Shown: positions 8,341 to 17,452, counted from the first letter of the stretch. The stretch: 64,000 nt of DNA from CBDCRK01 sp965220955 (GCA_965220955.1 CBDCRK010000001.1:1-64000), one strand, 5' to 3'. Program-made: numbers and translations. The notes: generated from the letters alone by a model not told the origin.

Positions 8341-9486
8341 ATGATTGACTACTATTACTTTAGCGAGATGCCTTATCCTGAGACGCCGGAGTTAGACCAG
8401 TATCCGTCCATTCGTCTTACTTATCCCAACAAGTACTTTAATCCCGAGAAAGGGGTCCAGCTCTACCAGCGCTACCTCGATGAATACGCGTATGCCGAGA
8501 AGGTAGGATTTGATGGCATCATGCTCAACGAGCACCACAATACACCGACCTGTATGCATGTTGCGGTTAACCTGAGCGCTGCCGCTTTAATTCAGAGAAC
8601 GACCTCGAGTAAAATTCTTCTTCTTGGTAACACCATTGCCCTGTGGGACAATCCTGTTCGCCTAGCCGAAGAGGTAGCTATGCTGGATCTCATGTCCGGC
8701 GGAAGGGTTATCTCTGGTTTTGTTCGTGGCATTGGCATTGAACAATACTCCACCAACTTAAAGCCAGCTATCAACCGCGAACGGTTTGAGGAGTCCCACG
8801 ACCTAATCCTTAAAGCCTGGACGCAGCCCGGTCCTTTTCGTTGGGAGGGCAAGCACTTTCACTTCCGTTACGTCAACCCCTGGATTTTTCCCCTGCAGAA
8901 GCCCCATCCGCCTGTTTGGATTCCTGGCATTGGCAGCCCTGAGAGTATTCGCTGGACGGCACAGCATGGCTACCCCTATGTAGCCTTTCTTTCCAGACTG
9001 GATCTAACCGAGCGTTGGTTTGACCTTTACCGTGAAACCGCTGAAAAGAGCGGATACACAGCTACAACTGAAAATCTGGGTTATATGCTAGGCTGTTTTG
9101 TGGCAGACACTGAAGCCGAGGCCCGTAAGTCCTACGAGCATTTTCTCTGGCGTACCCAGGTATCGATCAAAGGTCCCGTCCATTATTATCTTCCTGTAGG
9201 CATGTCCTCACGGGGCGCCACTACAGTCCTATCTGAAGGGTCGTCCGACCAGAAGCACAAGCCGCTCTTTAAGATGACCATTGACGATCTACGGGAAGCG
9301 GGTTGTTTTGCCGTGGGCACTCCTCAGTCAGTCAAACAACAGCTGAAGGAAATCATCCAGCGTCTGGGCATTGGTCATATGATCTTTGAGGCCCAGTATG
9401 GTGGTCTTCCCCATGATCTTACCATGCGCAGTATCGAGCTCCTGGGCAAGGAGGTGTTACCGGCCCTGCGCCAGGAATTGGCATAG
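8341..9486 (+). CDS. LLM-class flavin-dependent oxidoreductase (luciferase-like)
   Basis: 381 residues from the ATG at 8341, which has a strong AAGGAGGGG site; a TTG at 8275 is in frame but lacks one. Bacterial-luciferase-fold features include VGFDGIMLNEHHN (about 50-65), LLGNTIALWDNPVRLAEEVAMLDLMSGGRVISGFVRG and PVWIPGIGSPESIRWTA. Members use FMN or F420 and oxidise or monooxygenate diverse small molecules. The neighbours (hydrolase, HIBADH-like dehydrogenase, acyl-CoA dehydrogenase) suggest a step in breakdown of an organic compound. Confidence 0.88.
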   Translation: MIDYYYFSEMPYPETPELDQYPSIRLTYPNKYFNPEKGVQLYQRYLDEYAYAEKVGFDGIMLNEHHNTPTCMHVAVNLSAAALIQRTTSSKILLLGNTIALWDNPVRLAEEVAMLDLMSGGRVISGFVRGIGIEQYSTNLKPAINRERFEESHDLILKAWTQPGPFRWEGKHFHFRYVNPWIFPLQKPHPPVWIPGIGSPESIRWTAQHGYPYVAFLSRLDLTERWFDLYRETAEKSGYTATTENLGYMLGCFVADTEAEARKSYEHFLWRTQVSIKGPVHYYLPVGMSSRGATTVLSEGSSDQKHKPLFKMTIDDLREAGCFAVGTPQSVKQQLKEIIQRLGIGHMIFEAQYGGLPHDLTMRSIELLGKEVLPALRQELA

Positions 9487-9519
9487 GAGTATTTCCCCGG
9501 ACAACATAGAGGAGCAATC

Positions 9520-10410
9520 ATGAAAGTTGGCTTTATTGGTCTTGGCAATATGGGCAACCCCATGGCTATGAATGTGCTCAGGGCTGGCTATGAGCTCACT
9601 GTTTATGATGTGCGCCAGGAGGTAGCACGTAACCTGGAAGAGGCTGGAGCCAAGTGGGCTGGCAGTCCCAAAGAGGTTGCCTTGCAGAGCGAGGTTGTAC
9701 TGACCTCCCTTCCTGGCCCACCGGAGGTGGAAGCCGTTGTGACCGGCTCTGATGGCATCTTTGCTGGCCTAGATAACGGCAGTGCCTACATTGATATGAG
9801 CACGAACTCTCCGACTACTATGCGCAAGCTGGCAGCTGAGGCAGAAAAAAGGGGCCTTGCCCTTTTGGATGCGCCGGTAACCGGCGGGGTGCCCCGGGCG
9901 CGAAATGCTACCCTGACAGTCTTTGTTGGTGGGGACAAAGCTTACTTTGAGTCCTTTCAGCCTCTGCTCAGCAAAATTGGCAGCAATGTCTTTCACATGG
10001 GGCCGGTTGGCTGCGGCAATGTGACCAAGCTGGTCAATAACATGATGGCGTTTATTAACCTTATGGGCGCATCTGAGGGGCTGGCCATTGGGACCAAGGC
10101 CGGTGTAGACCCCCAGGCCCTACTTGACGCCATCCAAACCGGCAGTGGTAACAGTATGATTCTGGAGTTTGGCATGCAGTCGTTTGTCAAAGGTGAGGCG
10201 GCGTTGGGTTTTGCCACTGCCCTGGCTGCCAAGGACATTGGTCTTGCGGTTGAATTAGGCAAAGAGGTTGACGTTCCAGCAGAGGTCGGTCCTCTGGTGG
10301 AAACAATTGTTACCCGGTTTCGTGATGCTGGCCATGGGCAGGATGATCTCTTGGCCCTGGTTCGCGACTTTGTTCAGCGGTCGGGCGTGAACATGTCGGG
10401 TAAGAAGTAA
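9520..10410 (+). CDS. NAD(P)-dependent 3-hydroxyisobutyrate-dehydrogenase-like enzyme
   Basis: 296 residues of the beta-hydroxyacid dehydrogenase family. The N-terminal Rossmann motif GFIGLGNMGNPMAMNVLRAG, the substrate loop DAPVTGGVPRA (about 117-127) and the catalytic-lysine helix GNVTKLVNNMM are all present. It oxidises a beta-hydroxyacid or reduces a semialdehyde; the exact substrate is open. It starts 33 bp after the LLM gene with a GAGGAG ribosome site, so it is probably in the same operon. Confidence 0.88.
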   Translation: MKVGFIGLGNMGNPMAMNVLRAGYELTVYDVRQEVARNLEEAGAKWAGSPKEVALQSEVVLTSLPGPPEVEAVVTGSDGIFAGLDNGSAYIDMSTNSPTTMRKLAAEAEKRGLALLDAPVTGGVPRARNATLTVFVGGDKAYFESFQPLLSKIGSNVFHMGPVGCGNVTKLVNNMMAFINLMGASEGLAIGTKAGVDPQALLDAIQTGSGNSMILEFGMQSFVKGEAALGFATALAAKDIGLAVELGKEVDVPAEVGPLVETIVTRFRDAGHGQDDLLALVRDFVQRSGVNMSGKK

Positions 10411-10427
10411 TGGCAAGACTACCTATT

Positions 10428-10613
10428 TCACTCATAATGGGTCCACATGCGAATCACTTTCACCATCTTTTCCCTCTCCGAAACCTGGTAGATAAGTTTA
10501 TGCTGGATATTAATCCGACGTGCATAAGCTCCCTCAAGATCACCTAGACCGGGGTTGCGAGTTCCTCCCTGATTAATTCCCGCATCCCCGGAATCGACAG
10601 TTTGCATGCGCAA
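10428..10613 (-). pseudogene. Txe/YoeB-family toxin remnant
   Basis: On the minus strand the peptide GDLEGAYARRINIQHKLIYQ followed by EREKMVKVIRMWTHYE is the C-terminal half of a YoeB/Txe mRNA interferase, with the conserved RRINxxH, Y and final HY residues. Upstream the frame breaks: a neighbouring frame gives RELIREEL, which fits the preceding helix, then a stop. No N-terminal half and no antitoxin gene are visible. It is a decayed toxin gene in the gap after the HIBADH-like gene. Confidence 0.65.
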
Positions 10614-10923
10614 TATGGAAGCAGGTGTTCATTCGAGTACCGTAAAAGCCTAAACGAAGTTCGTCTTATCCACATAAAGTTAGGAATGTCCCTTCTGGTA
10701 GACTGCGGTCGTCCAGACCTCCCCATAGTATGGTGGCGCTGTTTATCCGGGGGCATTTGCTATCTCTTCACCTTCTTATGCCTGGTAGGGGCGAAACCCC
10801 TTGGCTTTGCGCTACTAACCTTGGCAGCGGGTGCAGCTGAGCTGCTACTATGGCCGCAATCCTCTGTGCTATCCCCTCTTCGTGAATCTTATTCGCTTAC
10901 TCCTAAAAGAGTCTGATGTATCC

Positions 10924-11112
10924 ATGTTTAGTCTGAAGGGCAGGGCGGTTCTCGCGGGCATGATGAATGCTGTGATTCTGGCTATCATCAATGTTGCCGC
11001 GACCAATTACTACACATTCCCCACGACTGCGGCAAGCGGAAGCTTCATATGGCTATCCGTGTGGCCCTACTTCTTGTTACCAGCTTGTGGTACACAGAGG
11101 CATAGACTCTAA
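10924..11112 (+). CDS. Possible small membrane protein or permease remnant
   Basis: A 62-codon frame with two hydrophobic stretches (AVLAGMMNAVILAIINVAA and FIWLSVWPYFLLPACG). No good ribosome site precedes the ATG. A different frame just upstream (about 10700-10860) also encodes hydrophobic peptide (ICYLFTFLCLVGAKPLGFA), so the two together may be a broken membrane-protein gene. I recognise no family. Confidence 0.25.
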   Translation: MFSLKGRAVLAGMMNAVILAIINVAATNYYTFPTTAASGSFIWLSVWPYFLLPACGTQRHRL

Positions 11113-11136
11113 GTTACAGAAAAGAGGAGCAAGCTG

Positions 11137-12291
11137 ATGGACTTTGACCTAACTCCCGAACAAAAAGCTTTCAGACAAGAGATCCGCGAATTTTTACAGC
11201 AGGAAGTTCCTCAAGACAAAGTGACCGAGGATGGATGGATCGCAGGTTTCTCTCGGGAATTTTCGCGCAAGCTAGGGGGGCAGGGCTGGATTGGGCTTAC
11301 CTGGCCAAAGAAGTATGGCGGCCAGGAAAAGACCTATCTTGATCGGGTGATCCTTACTGAAGAATTGCTCCGCTATGGGGCTCCGGTGGCTGCACACTGG
11401 CTTGGCGACCGCCAGATTGGTCCAGCGCTGCTTGCCCATGGTAACGAGGAACAGAAGGCTGAGATCGTGCCGCAGATTGCCAGGGGCGAGAAGGTATTTT
11501 GTATTGGGATGAGCGAGCCGGGCTCGGGTTCTGACCTAGCCTCCCTGCGTACCCGAGCAGTAGAAGATGGAGATGACTTTGTCATCAATGGCCAGAAGAT
11601 CTGGACCAGCTTTGCCCATGAGGCGGATTACGCTTACCTGGTGGCTCGTACTGATCCCCAAGCTCCCAAGCATAAAGGCATCAGCGAGTTCCTGATCGAC
11701 ATGAAACTCCCTGGCATTACCGTGCGACCTTTGGTTGATATGATTGGAGAGCACCACTTTAACGAGGTCTTTTTTGATAATGTGCGAGTATCAAAAGAGT
11801 GCCTGATCGGCGAGAAAAATCGCGGTTGGTATCAAATTGCCTCGCAGCTTGACTATGAACGCAGCGGTATTGAGCGCCTGATGAGCAACTATCCGCTCTT
11901 CCGGGATGCCGTGCAGTACGCCAAGGAGGCCGGCCTCACTCAAGATCCTCTTATTCGCAATCAGCTCGCCCAGCTTTCTATTGAACTAGAGACGGGCAGG
12001 TTCATGGTCTACAAGGTTGCTTGGTTGCTCAGCCAGGGGGTAGTGCCGAATTATGAGGCTGCCATGGCCAAGTGCTACTGTACCGAGTTTGAGCAGCGTC
12101 TGGCGCAAACTGTAAGCAGCCTGCTTGGCGAGCACAGCCTTCTTATGCCCGGCTCACCAGCCGCTCGGCTTGCTGGTAGGGCTGCCCGTGAATACCTTTA
12201 TGCTCCAGCTTACACTATCCAGGGCGGCACAAGTAACATCCTGCGCAATATTATTGCTATCAGAGGACTGGGGCTACAGGCGGGTAGGTAG
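11137..12291 (+). CDS. Acyl-CoA dehydrogenase family protein
   Basis: 384 residues, full length for the family, with a GAGGAG ribosome site. The first signature MSEPGSGSDLASLRTRA and the FAD-contacting INGQKIWTSFAH are intact, followed by the C-terminal TIQGGTSNILRNIIA block. The position where medium-chain enzymes carry the catalytic Glu (YEGT) reads QGGT, as in several FadE-like groups whose base lies elsewhere. It oxidises an acyl-CoA at C2-C3, passing electrons to ETF. It follows the decayed 10.4-11.1 kb stretch on the same strand as the catabolic genes. Confidence 0.9.
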   Translation: MDFDLTPEQKAFRQEIREFLQQEVPQDKVTEDGWIAGFSREFSRKLGGQGWIGLTWPKKYGGQEKTYLDRVILTEELLRYGAPVAAHWLGDRQIGPALLAHGNEEQKAEIVPQIARGEKVFCIGMSEPGSGSDLASLRTRAVEDGDDFVINGQKIWTSFAHEADYAYLVARTDPQAPKHKGISEFLIDMKLPGITVRPLVDMIGEHHFNEVFFDNVRVSKECLIGEKNRGWYQIASQLDYERSGIERLMSNYPLFRDAVQYAKEAGLTQDPLIRNQLAQLSIELETGRFMVYKVAWLLSQGVVPNYEAAMAKCYCTEFEQRLAQTVSSLLGEHSLLMPGSPAARLAGRAAREYLYAPAYTIQGGTSNILRNIIAIRGLGLQAGR

Positions 12292-12431
12292 GGAGTGAAT
12301 GGTTAGTCGTGAGCATGTGCAGTCAAGTGTCCTCACCAGGCTGGGTACTGCTACTTGGATACTCAAAGCCCTTAACAAAATGCGGAGTATACTATCTGGA
12401 TAAATTTATCTGACAAAAGAAGAGGTAAAGC

Positions 12432-13184
12432 ATGTTACTAGAAGGGAAGGTAGCAATAATTACTGGTTCTTCTCGGGGTACTGGAGCCGGCATTGCCCGG
12501 GTGTTTGCCCGGGAAGGGGCGAGGGTGGTGATTAATCAAGTAAAGGATGAAGGAAATCCTCAACAAGTCCTTAAAGAGATACTTGATGCCGGGCATAAAG
12601 CGACCTTCATCAAAGCAGATATTGGGGATGAATCTCAGGTAAAGGAGATGGTAAAAAAAGCGGCAGAAGCCTTTGGAAAGGTTGATATTCTTGTTAATAA
12701 CTATGCGGCTTCCATTCCTCGAAAGAGCTTTAACGAATCCACTTGGTCACAGTGGCAAGAACAGGTCGATTACACCCTTAAAGCTGCCTTTCTCTGTTGC
12801 CAGGCTGTTCTTCCTGGTATGAAAGAACGTCGCTGGGGACGGATTATTAGCATCAATACCATTGGCATCCATCAGCCCGCTCTCACTTATCACGGCTATA
12901 CTGCGGCTAAGACTGCCATGCTTGGCTTCACCCGTAACCTGGCGGTTGAGGTTGGCCAGCACAACATCACAGTCAATATTGTTTCTCCCGGCTTAACTCT
13001 GACCGAAGAGGTTAAAGCAATGCTTACAGCAGAATCTCAAGCAAAACATGAAAAACAAGTTCCGCTGCGGCGCACGGGAACGGTAGAAGATACGGCCAAT
13101 GTTGCCCTGTTCTTTGCCTCAGAGCTGGGGAGCTTTGTGACTGGTTTATATATCCCAGTCTGCGGAGGGCAGGTGATGGAATAG
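12432..13184 (+). CDS. Short-chain dehydrogenase/reductase (SDR)
   Basis: 250 residues of the classical SDR type. The NAD(P) motif TGSSRGTGAGIARVF, the NNYAA strand, the Ser in SINTIG and the catalytic YTAAK (Tyr about 156, Lys about 160) are complete, followed by NIVSPGLTLTEEV. FabG-like in shape, but it sits away from fatty-acid genes and next to an LLM oxidoreductase, so a catabolic oxidoreductase role is more likely. It starts about 140 bp after the acyl-CoA dehydrogenase and has an AGAGGTAAAGC ribosome site. Confidence 0.88.
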   Translation: MLLEGKVAIITGSSRGTGAGIARVFAREGARVVINQVKDEGNPQQVLKEILDAGHKATFIKADIGDESQVKEMVKKAAEAFGKVDILVNNYAASIPRKSFNESTWSQWQEQVDYTLKAAFLCCQAVLPGMKERRWGRIISINTIGIHQPALTYHGYTAAKTAMLGFTRNLAVEVGQHNITVNIVSPGLTLTEEVKAMLTAESQAKHEKQVPLRRTGTVEDTANVALFFASELGSFVTGLYIPVCGGQVME

Positions 13185-13266
13185 GTCTAGACTCAGAGGC
13201 AGAGGGAAAGAGAAATTTGTATTTATGTCTGATAATCATTTTTATTGTCAACTGAGGAGATGAAGG

Positions 13267-14280
13267 ATGAATCGGTTTGGCATTGCTCTATTTACCAGTC
13301 AAATTGCTGAGATGGCGGAGGTTGCAAAACTGGCGGATGAAGCCGGGTTTGATTCAGTCTGGAACGGCGAGTTTTTCAACCGCAATGGTCTGGTCACTAT
13401 GGCACCGGTGGCCTTGGCCACTAAGCGGGCGAAGATTGGCACGGGCATAGCCTATGCCTATATGCGCAACCCTGTGCTCAATGCTGCTGGGGCCATGGAT
13501 TTAGACGAGATGTCAGATGGCCGTATGATTCTAGGATTGGGAAGCGGCACTAAATCAATGAATGAGGTTTGGTACGGGCAACCGTTCGAGCCTCGCTCGG
13601 CTGCCAAGATGAAAGAATGTGTAGCCCTGATCCGCAAGATTTGGGCTTCCCACAAGGGTGGGGGGGTACGGTTTGACGGAGAGTATTATCGCCTTAATAT
13701 TCCTGCATTTTCCCGTCCTCGTGCGGTGCGCGACCGTATTCCTATCTATCTTGCCGCAGTGCAGAAAGGGATGTTGCGAACCGCGGGTGAGGTAGCGGAC
13801 GGGCTTGTGGGCCATCCGCTTTATAGCCGCAAGTATCTGGCCGAGTTTATCCGTCCCAACCTGGAAGTGGGGGCTAAACGAGCCGAGCGTAGCCTGAAAG
13901 AGGTTGACACTACTACTCTCTTAATCACCGCAGTCAGCCATGATCGCAGACAGGCCATACAGGAAGCTAGAAACCAGATTGCCTTTTATGCTTCGGTGAA
14001 ATCCTATGAGGGCATTCTTGACCTGCATGGCTGGCAGGAGCAAAAGCTCAGCATCTGGGAGCATTTTAAAACTTTTAACCTTCCCAAGATGGCGGAGGCT
14101 GTCACCAACGATATGGTTGAGCAGATTGCGATTGCTGGAACTCCCGATGAGTGTCGAGAGCAGATCAAGAAATGGGAAGGGCTGATTGATCTTCCCATTC
14201 TCTATACTCCTACTGCCGGAGTCCGTGCCGAGCGGGTGCTGGAGAACCATCGCCTGATTGTAGAGACGTTTGCCAGCTAG
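13267..14280 (+). CDS. LLM-class flavin-dependent oxidoreductase (methylene-H4MPT-reductase-like)
   Basis: 337 residues. MNRFGIALFTSQIAEMAEVAKLADEAGFDSVWNGE opens the luciferase-like barrel, followed by the DEMSDGRMILGLGSGTKSMN and IPIYLAAVQKGMLRTAGEVADGLVGHPLYS blocks typical of F420-dependent members. It is unrelated in detail to the LLM protein at 8341. The start has a GAGGAGATGAAGG ribosome site. With the SDR just upstream it may form a two-gene unit acting on an unknown carbonyl or lipid-like compound. Confidence 0.86.
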   Translation: MNRFGIALFTSQIAEMAEVAKLADEAGFDSVWNGEFFNRNGLVTMAPVALATKRAKIGTGIAYAYMRNPVLNAAGAMDLDEMSDGRMILGLGSGTKSMNEVWYGQPFEPRSAAKMKECVALIRKIWASHKGGGVRFDGEYYRLNIPAFSRPRAVRDRIPIYLAAVQKGMLRTAGEVADGLVGHPLYSRKYLAEFIRPNLEVGAKRAERSLKEVDTTTLLITAVSHDRRQAIQEARNQIAFYASVKSYEGILDLHGWQEQKLSIWEHFKTFNLPKMAEAVTNDMVEQIAIAGTPDECREQIKKWEGLIDLPILYTPTAGVRAERVLENHRLIVETFAS

Positions 14281-14322
14281 GGTCAGGATTGTGTCATTCT
14301 CTCAGATAAGGGGAAGCAAAAG

Positions 14323-14418
14323 ATGTGGTGTAAACAGTTGGTCGGCAATGCTGAAACTGTGGCGACTGAAGCTTCCATTCCCGCTCACCTGCCACCGGCG
14401 GTTAAAAAGGTCACGTAA
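14323..14418 (+). CDS. Possible 31-residue peptide
   Basis: A short frame beginning MWCKQLVGNAETVA follows AAGGGGAAGC at good spacing, in the gap between the LLM gene and the endonuclease-like gene. I recognise no family; it may be chance or the surviving start of a deleted gene. Confidence 0.2.
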   Translation: MWCKQLVGNAETVATEASIPAHLPPAVKKVT

Positions 14419-14472
14419 AATCCTCCTTGCCAGCACTTCACCTTAGTTGATTGACGGAGCAACGGAGATGTG

Positions 14473-14907
14473 ATGAGTCCACGACGCCGGTCATCCGATC
14501 TGGCTGCCGAAACGTTTTTCGTTCTTCGTGCTGCTTTTTTCAAGCAAGGAGCGGAGCCGCAGACCTATCGACTGCGTGACAAGCGAAATACTCAAGATGA
14601 TCCTTTTGATGAATACGTATACAAGCTCCTATCAGAGCGTCTCCCTGGCAACACTAGGTGTTTGAAAGCGCCAGGCTCGCTTATCACCCCGGATTTGGTG
14701 ATCATGCGCCCAGAAATGTGCAATGGAGCGTCACGGGCGGTGTTGGCCGCTGACTTAGCGCGTATCATTGGAGTAGAGGTTAAGAAGCTCGAAAGGACGC
14801 CAGGAGGCACAATTGCGCGAGCCTCAGGGATGGACTATAACACCACCCCGCCGTGTGGCACTGTGAGAGTTTACGACCGAGATGAAGCCGCCTTGGACCT
14901 CCGCTAG
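14473..14907 (+). CDS. PD-(D/E)xK endonuclease-like protein, probably C-terminally truncated
   Basis: 144 residues from the ATG at 14473 (a GTG lies one codon upstream). TPDLVI (P73-D74) followed 28 residues later by VEVKK (E102, K104) fits the PD-(D/E)xK nuclease fold, and the segment GMDYNTTPPCGTVRVYD resembles restriction-endonuclease-like proteins that continue further past this point. The frame stops at DLR, 17 bp from the stop of the convergent methyltransferase gene, so I infer loss of the C-terminal part. If so, the partner methyltransferase may now act alone. Assignment rests on motif reading and remembered family resemblance. Confidence 0.55.
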   Translation: MSPRRRSSDLAAETFFVLRAAFFKQGAEPQTYRLRDKRNTQDDPFDEYVYKLLSERLPGNTRCLKAPGSLITPDLVIMRPEMCNGASRAVLAADLARIIGVEVKKLERTPGGTIARASGMDYNTTPPCGTVRVYDRDEAALDLR

Positions 14908-14924
14908 GCACACAACAATGTAAC

Positions 14925-17417
14925 TCACCACAGTGTGAGTTGGCTTGTCTGAGTTCTAGGGGCACGCTTTATTATTTGCTGACGTTGGTGGAGGCGACTG
15001 ATGGCGCTCTCGATAGATGTGTGGCGTGAGTCGAGATAGCGAACGCTTTCAGCGAGGAGTGGATGCCAGGACAGGTGCCTAATAATTTGGGCCATAAGGA
15101 TCACACGCACATCGTTCCGACTGAGGGATCTACCGGAGCTGTTAAGACGGACCACTTGCTCGGTAGCTTGCCGAGCCGCATTGTCGATGAGCGTTGGTAA
15201 ATGCGGTAAGTCTCCTGGGGTGGCCTCCCGTTTACGGCAGACGATAATTATGTCTAGGTCAATGGGCTCATTGGCTTGCTGCTTGGGCGCGGCCACCGAC
15301 ATCTCGGCCTTGATCGGATGAACGGCGACAATGCCGAACCCCGCCTTGACAAGGGCCTCCAGGATACATCGCCACCCCTCGGCCCGCGAGTGATGGTAAG
15401 TAAACACTAGAAGTCCGTCAGGGCGCATCACCCGGTGGCACTCAGTCCACACACCGCACAAGCGTTCAGTAAAGGCAGCCGGGTCGCTCTGCTGGACCTC
15501 AGCCAAGGAACGCGTGCTATGGGAATTGTTGTGATTATTTCTGTCTAGCACGTAGCATTGCCAGACGTAGAAGAAATCGGCGAGTTGAGAGTAATGTACA
15601 TTATCAAAGAAAGGCGGGTCAGTGACTATAGCGTCTATACTTTCTCGCGCAAGGTCGGTTTTTGCTGAATCACCACAAGAAAGGTAAAGATGCTTGCCAT
15701 CCTGGAACTCAGCAAAAGTCTTGGCGATGTCGTGGCCAAGAGTACATGAGAGCCCGTAGACTTTGTCAGTTGTAATTTTTCCATTCCTGTATAGCAGACG
15801 GATCTCAAAGGGATTCTCGCAGTAATCAAGGGCTCGGAGTAGACGGCTTTCGAAGAGCGTAGAGAACGCGCCAGAACTTTTCGGCGTACCCCAAAGGTTC
15901 GCCTCTAACGGTGCCCGTTCAGGTTTAAGGATGTGGTGTGAGAACATGTGACGGACGGCTCCAGTTCCCTCGCCTTTGAACGAAGCGAACATGTTGTTAA
16001 ATTCGAGCGTCCCGGAGAAAAGACAGGAGAAGAGGTCACGTAACCTTTCGTCGGGAATCGTCCGGATCCGTTCCGCGAGTAGGCTTAAACAGAGCAGCTG
16101 GCGGTCGTTGAACATTTGGTGCCAGTGCGTGTAACAGTAGTTGAGCACCTGGTTGGTGTTATAGCCGGGCTCGATGGCAACAACTGGATAAGGATGCTTA
16201 CGCTGTCTGAGAAGCGAGGATGCCTCGTTGTAGACCGCTAGGTCATAGTCATCCGCGGGCAAATACTCCTTTGAGCCGTCTGACCGGAGAACCATCTTGG
16301 CGTAGAGACGATGTACAGGTGGCTTTCCCCGTTCCTGAACTGTTTTGGCAATTGGAAAGATATGGCCGCAGCCAAGGCAGGTCGCCTTCGCGCCGTTGGC
16401 TGGGCCAGCCTTGAGTTTGAAAACTTTGCGGCAGGCGGAGCAGGTGGTACTCTCGGCATCATAGCGTAGCACGTTGATCGCACCGCAGTGGGGGCAGAGC
16501 GCGTGGGCCTCGGGATGGCGAGCCGGATAGGCGTGCTGTGCGAAGATATAGGAGGAGAAGAGATCGACTGGCTGCTCGCATTTTGGGCAAGGAATCACCT
16601 TCACCCAGAAATAATAAAGCACATCGGCCGTACCACCCTCCGGGAGACACGCCCGGTAAAAGCGCCGGATAGCCAGCGCAATGTCTCGCTCAATGGCTCG
16701 GAAGGTCTCAACAACCTTCTGGCGTGGGTGGACACCTAAGGCGTTGCGGACAATAAAGTGGGCAACAGGATTAATGTCACGACCGATGACACGGGCGCCG
16801 AGTTTTAGTGTCTCGCCGACTGTGGTCCCACTTCCCATGAAGGGGTCGAAGATCACTGCCTCGGTCAATCGTGCAGGCTGGTAGAACATCTCCAGAATGT
16901 TTGATCCTTTTGGGGCAAAGGCACCGAGCAGGATGGCGCGGAAGACTGAGCCAAGCCGTTGCGCCCACCACTTGTGGATGTGATAAACAGGACGGTTGAT
17001 CTCTTTGCGCCAGCTTTCCAGTTCGGCAATGTCGCTGAGGTGCTCAAAAGGGAAATCTGAATCTTCGATGGCTCGTGTGCCTGCAAAGGCGAGTACCGTT
17101 CGGCTGTAGGAAGTTATTGGCTCGGCAACGCAGCTAGCAAGAGCACTGCGGAGGGTCTCGACTGCGCGAGATGGCGTGGCAGCTATAGCCTGTTGCCAGC
17201 TTGCAGGCAAACGTCCAGCAAGGAGGAGAAGCTCCTCGGATTCAGCTCCCAGAGCTTCAGCAACCGTGTGGACCAGCGCATCGGAAGGTGGAACTACTTC
17301 CCGTTCAACCCTAGAGAGATAGGACGGGCTAACGTGGATCGTCTCCGCCAGCTTACGGAGAGAGAAACCAGATGCCTGTCTGCGACTGCGAATGTAAGCT
17401 CCAAGCTTCATTATCAT
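14925..17417 (-). CDS. XRE-type regulator fused to a DUF1156-like DNA methyltransferase
   Basis: 830 residues. Residues 3-65 are an XRE helix-turn-helix (LGAYIRSRRQASGFSLRKLA, then VSPSYLSRVEREVVPPS). After a linker comes a DUF1156-like methylase: KWWAQRLGSVFRAILLG, SAM motif I DPFMGSGTT near 190, a cysteine-rich zone at about 275-370 (CPKC, CPHC, CSAC, CLGC pairs, probably zinc ribbons), and catalytic motif IV TDPPF near 600. Motif I before a long target region before motif IV is the alpha-class order for N6-adenine or N4-cytosine enzymes. The N-terminal regulator suggests the enzyme controls its own transcription. The start codon sits directly under a strong palindrome and lacks a ribosome site. 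Confidence 0.85.
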   Translation of the reverse strand: MIMKLGAYIRSRRQASGFSLRKLAETIHVSPSYLSRVEREVVPPSDALVHTVAEALGAESEELLLLAGRLPASWQQAIAATPSRAVETLRSALASCVAEPITSYSRTVLAFAGTRAIEDSDFPFEHLSDIAELESWRKEINRPVYHIHKWWAQRLGSVFRAILLGAFAPKGSNILEMFYQPARLTEAVIFDPFMGSGTTVGETLKLGARVIGRDINPVAHFIVRNALGVHPRQKVVETFRAIERDIALAIRRFYRACLPEGGTADVLYYFWVKVIPCPKCEQPVDLFSSYIFAQHAYPARHPEAHALCPHCGAINVLRYDAESTTCSACRKVFKLKAGPANGAKATCLGCGHIFPIAKTVQERGKPPVHRLYAKMVLRSDGSKEYLPADDYDLAVYNEASSLLRQRKHPYPVVAIEPGYNTNQVLNYCYTHWHQMFNDRQLLCLSLLAERIRTIPDERLRDLFSCLFSGTLEFNNMFASFKGEGTGAVRHMFSHHILKPERAPLEANLWGTPKSSGAFSTLFESRLLRALDYCENPFEIRLLYRNGKITTDKVYGLSCTLGHDIAKTFAEFQDGKHLYLSCGDSAKTDLARESIDAIVTDPPFFDNVHYSQLADFFYVWQCYVLDRNNHNNSHSTRSLAEVQQSDPAAFTERLCGVWTECHRVMRPDGLLVFTYHHSRAEGWRCILEALVKAGFGIVAVHPIKAEMSVAAPKQQANEPIDLDIIIVCRKREATPGDLPHLPTLIDNAARQATEQVVRLNSSGRSLSRNDVRVILMAQIIRHLSWHPLLAESVRYLDSRHTSIESAISRLHQRQQIIKRAPRTQTSQLTLW

Positions 17418-17432
17418 ATGACTACTATTATT

Positions 17433-17452
17433 TGTTGACTATTTTGTCAACA
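17433..17452 (-). promoter_or_regulatory. Palindromic operator/promoter of the methyltransferase gene
   Basis: TGTTGAC, six bases, GTCAACA is a perfect 7-6-7 inverted repeat 16 bp upstream of the methyltransferase ATG. On the coding strand it also contains TTGACA, a possible -35, with AT-rich TAATAG-like sequence just before the start codon as a -10. This would put transcription start at or near the ATG, giving a leaderless mRNA. The encoded XRE domain is the obvious candidate to bind it. The site is seen directly; binding is inferred. Confidence 0.65.

Noticed and set aside
16220..16739. Plus-strand frames opposite the methyltransferase cysteine-rich zone
   Set aside because: They are shadows of the zinc-ribbon coding region; no start signals and no family resemblance.
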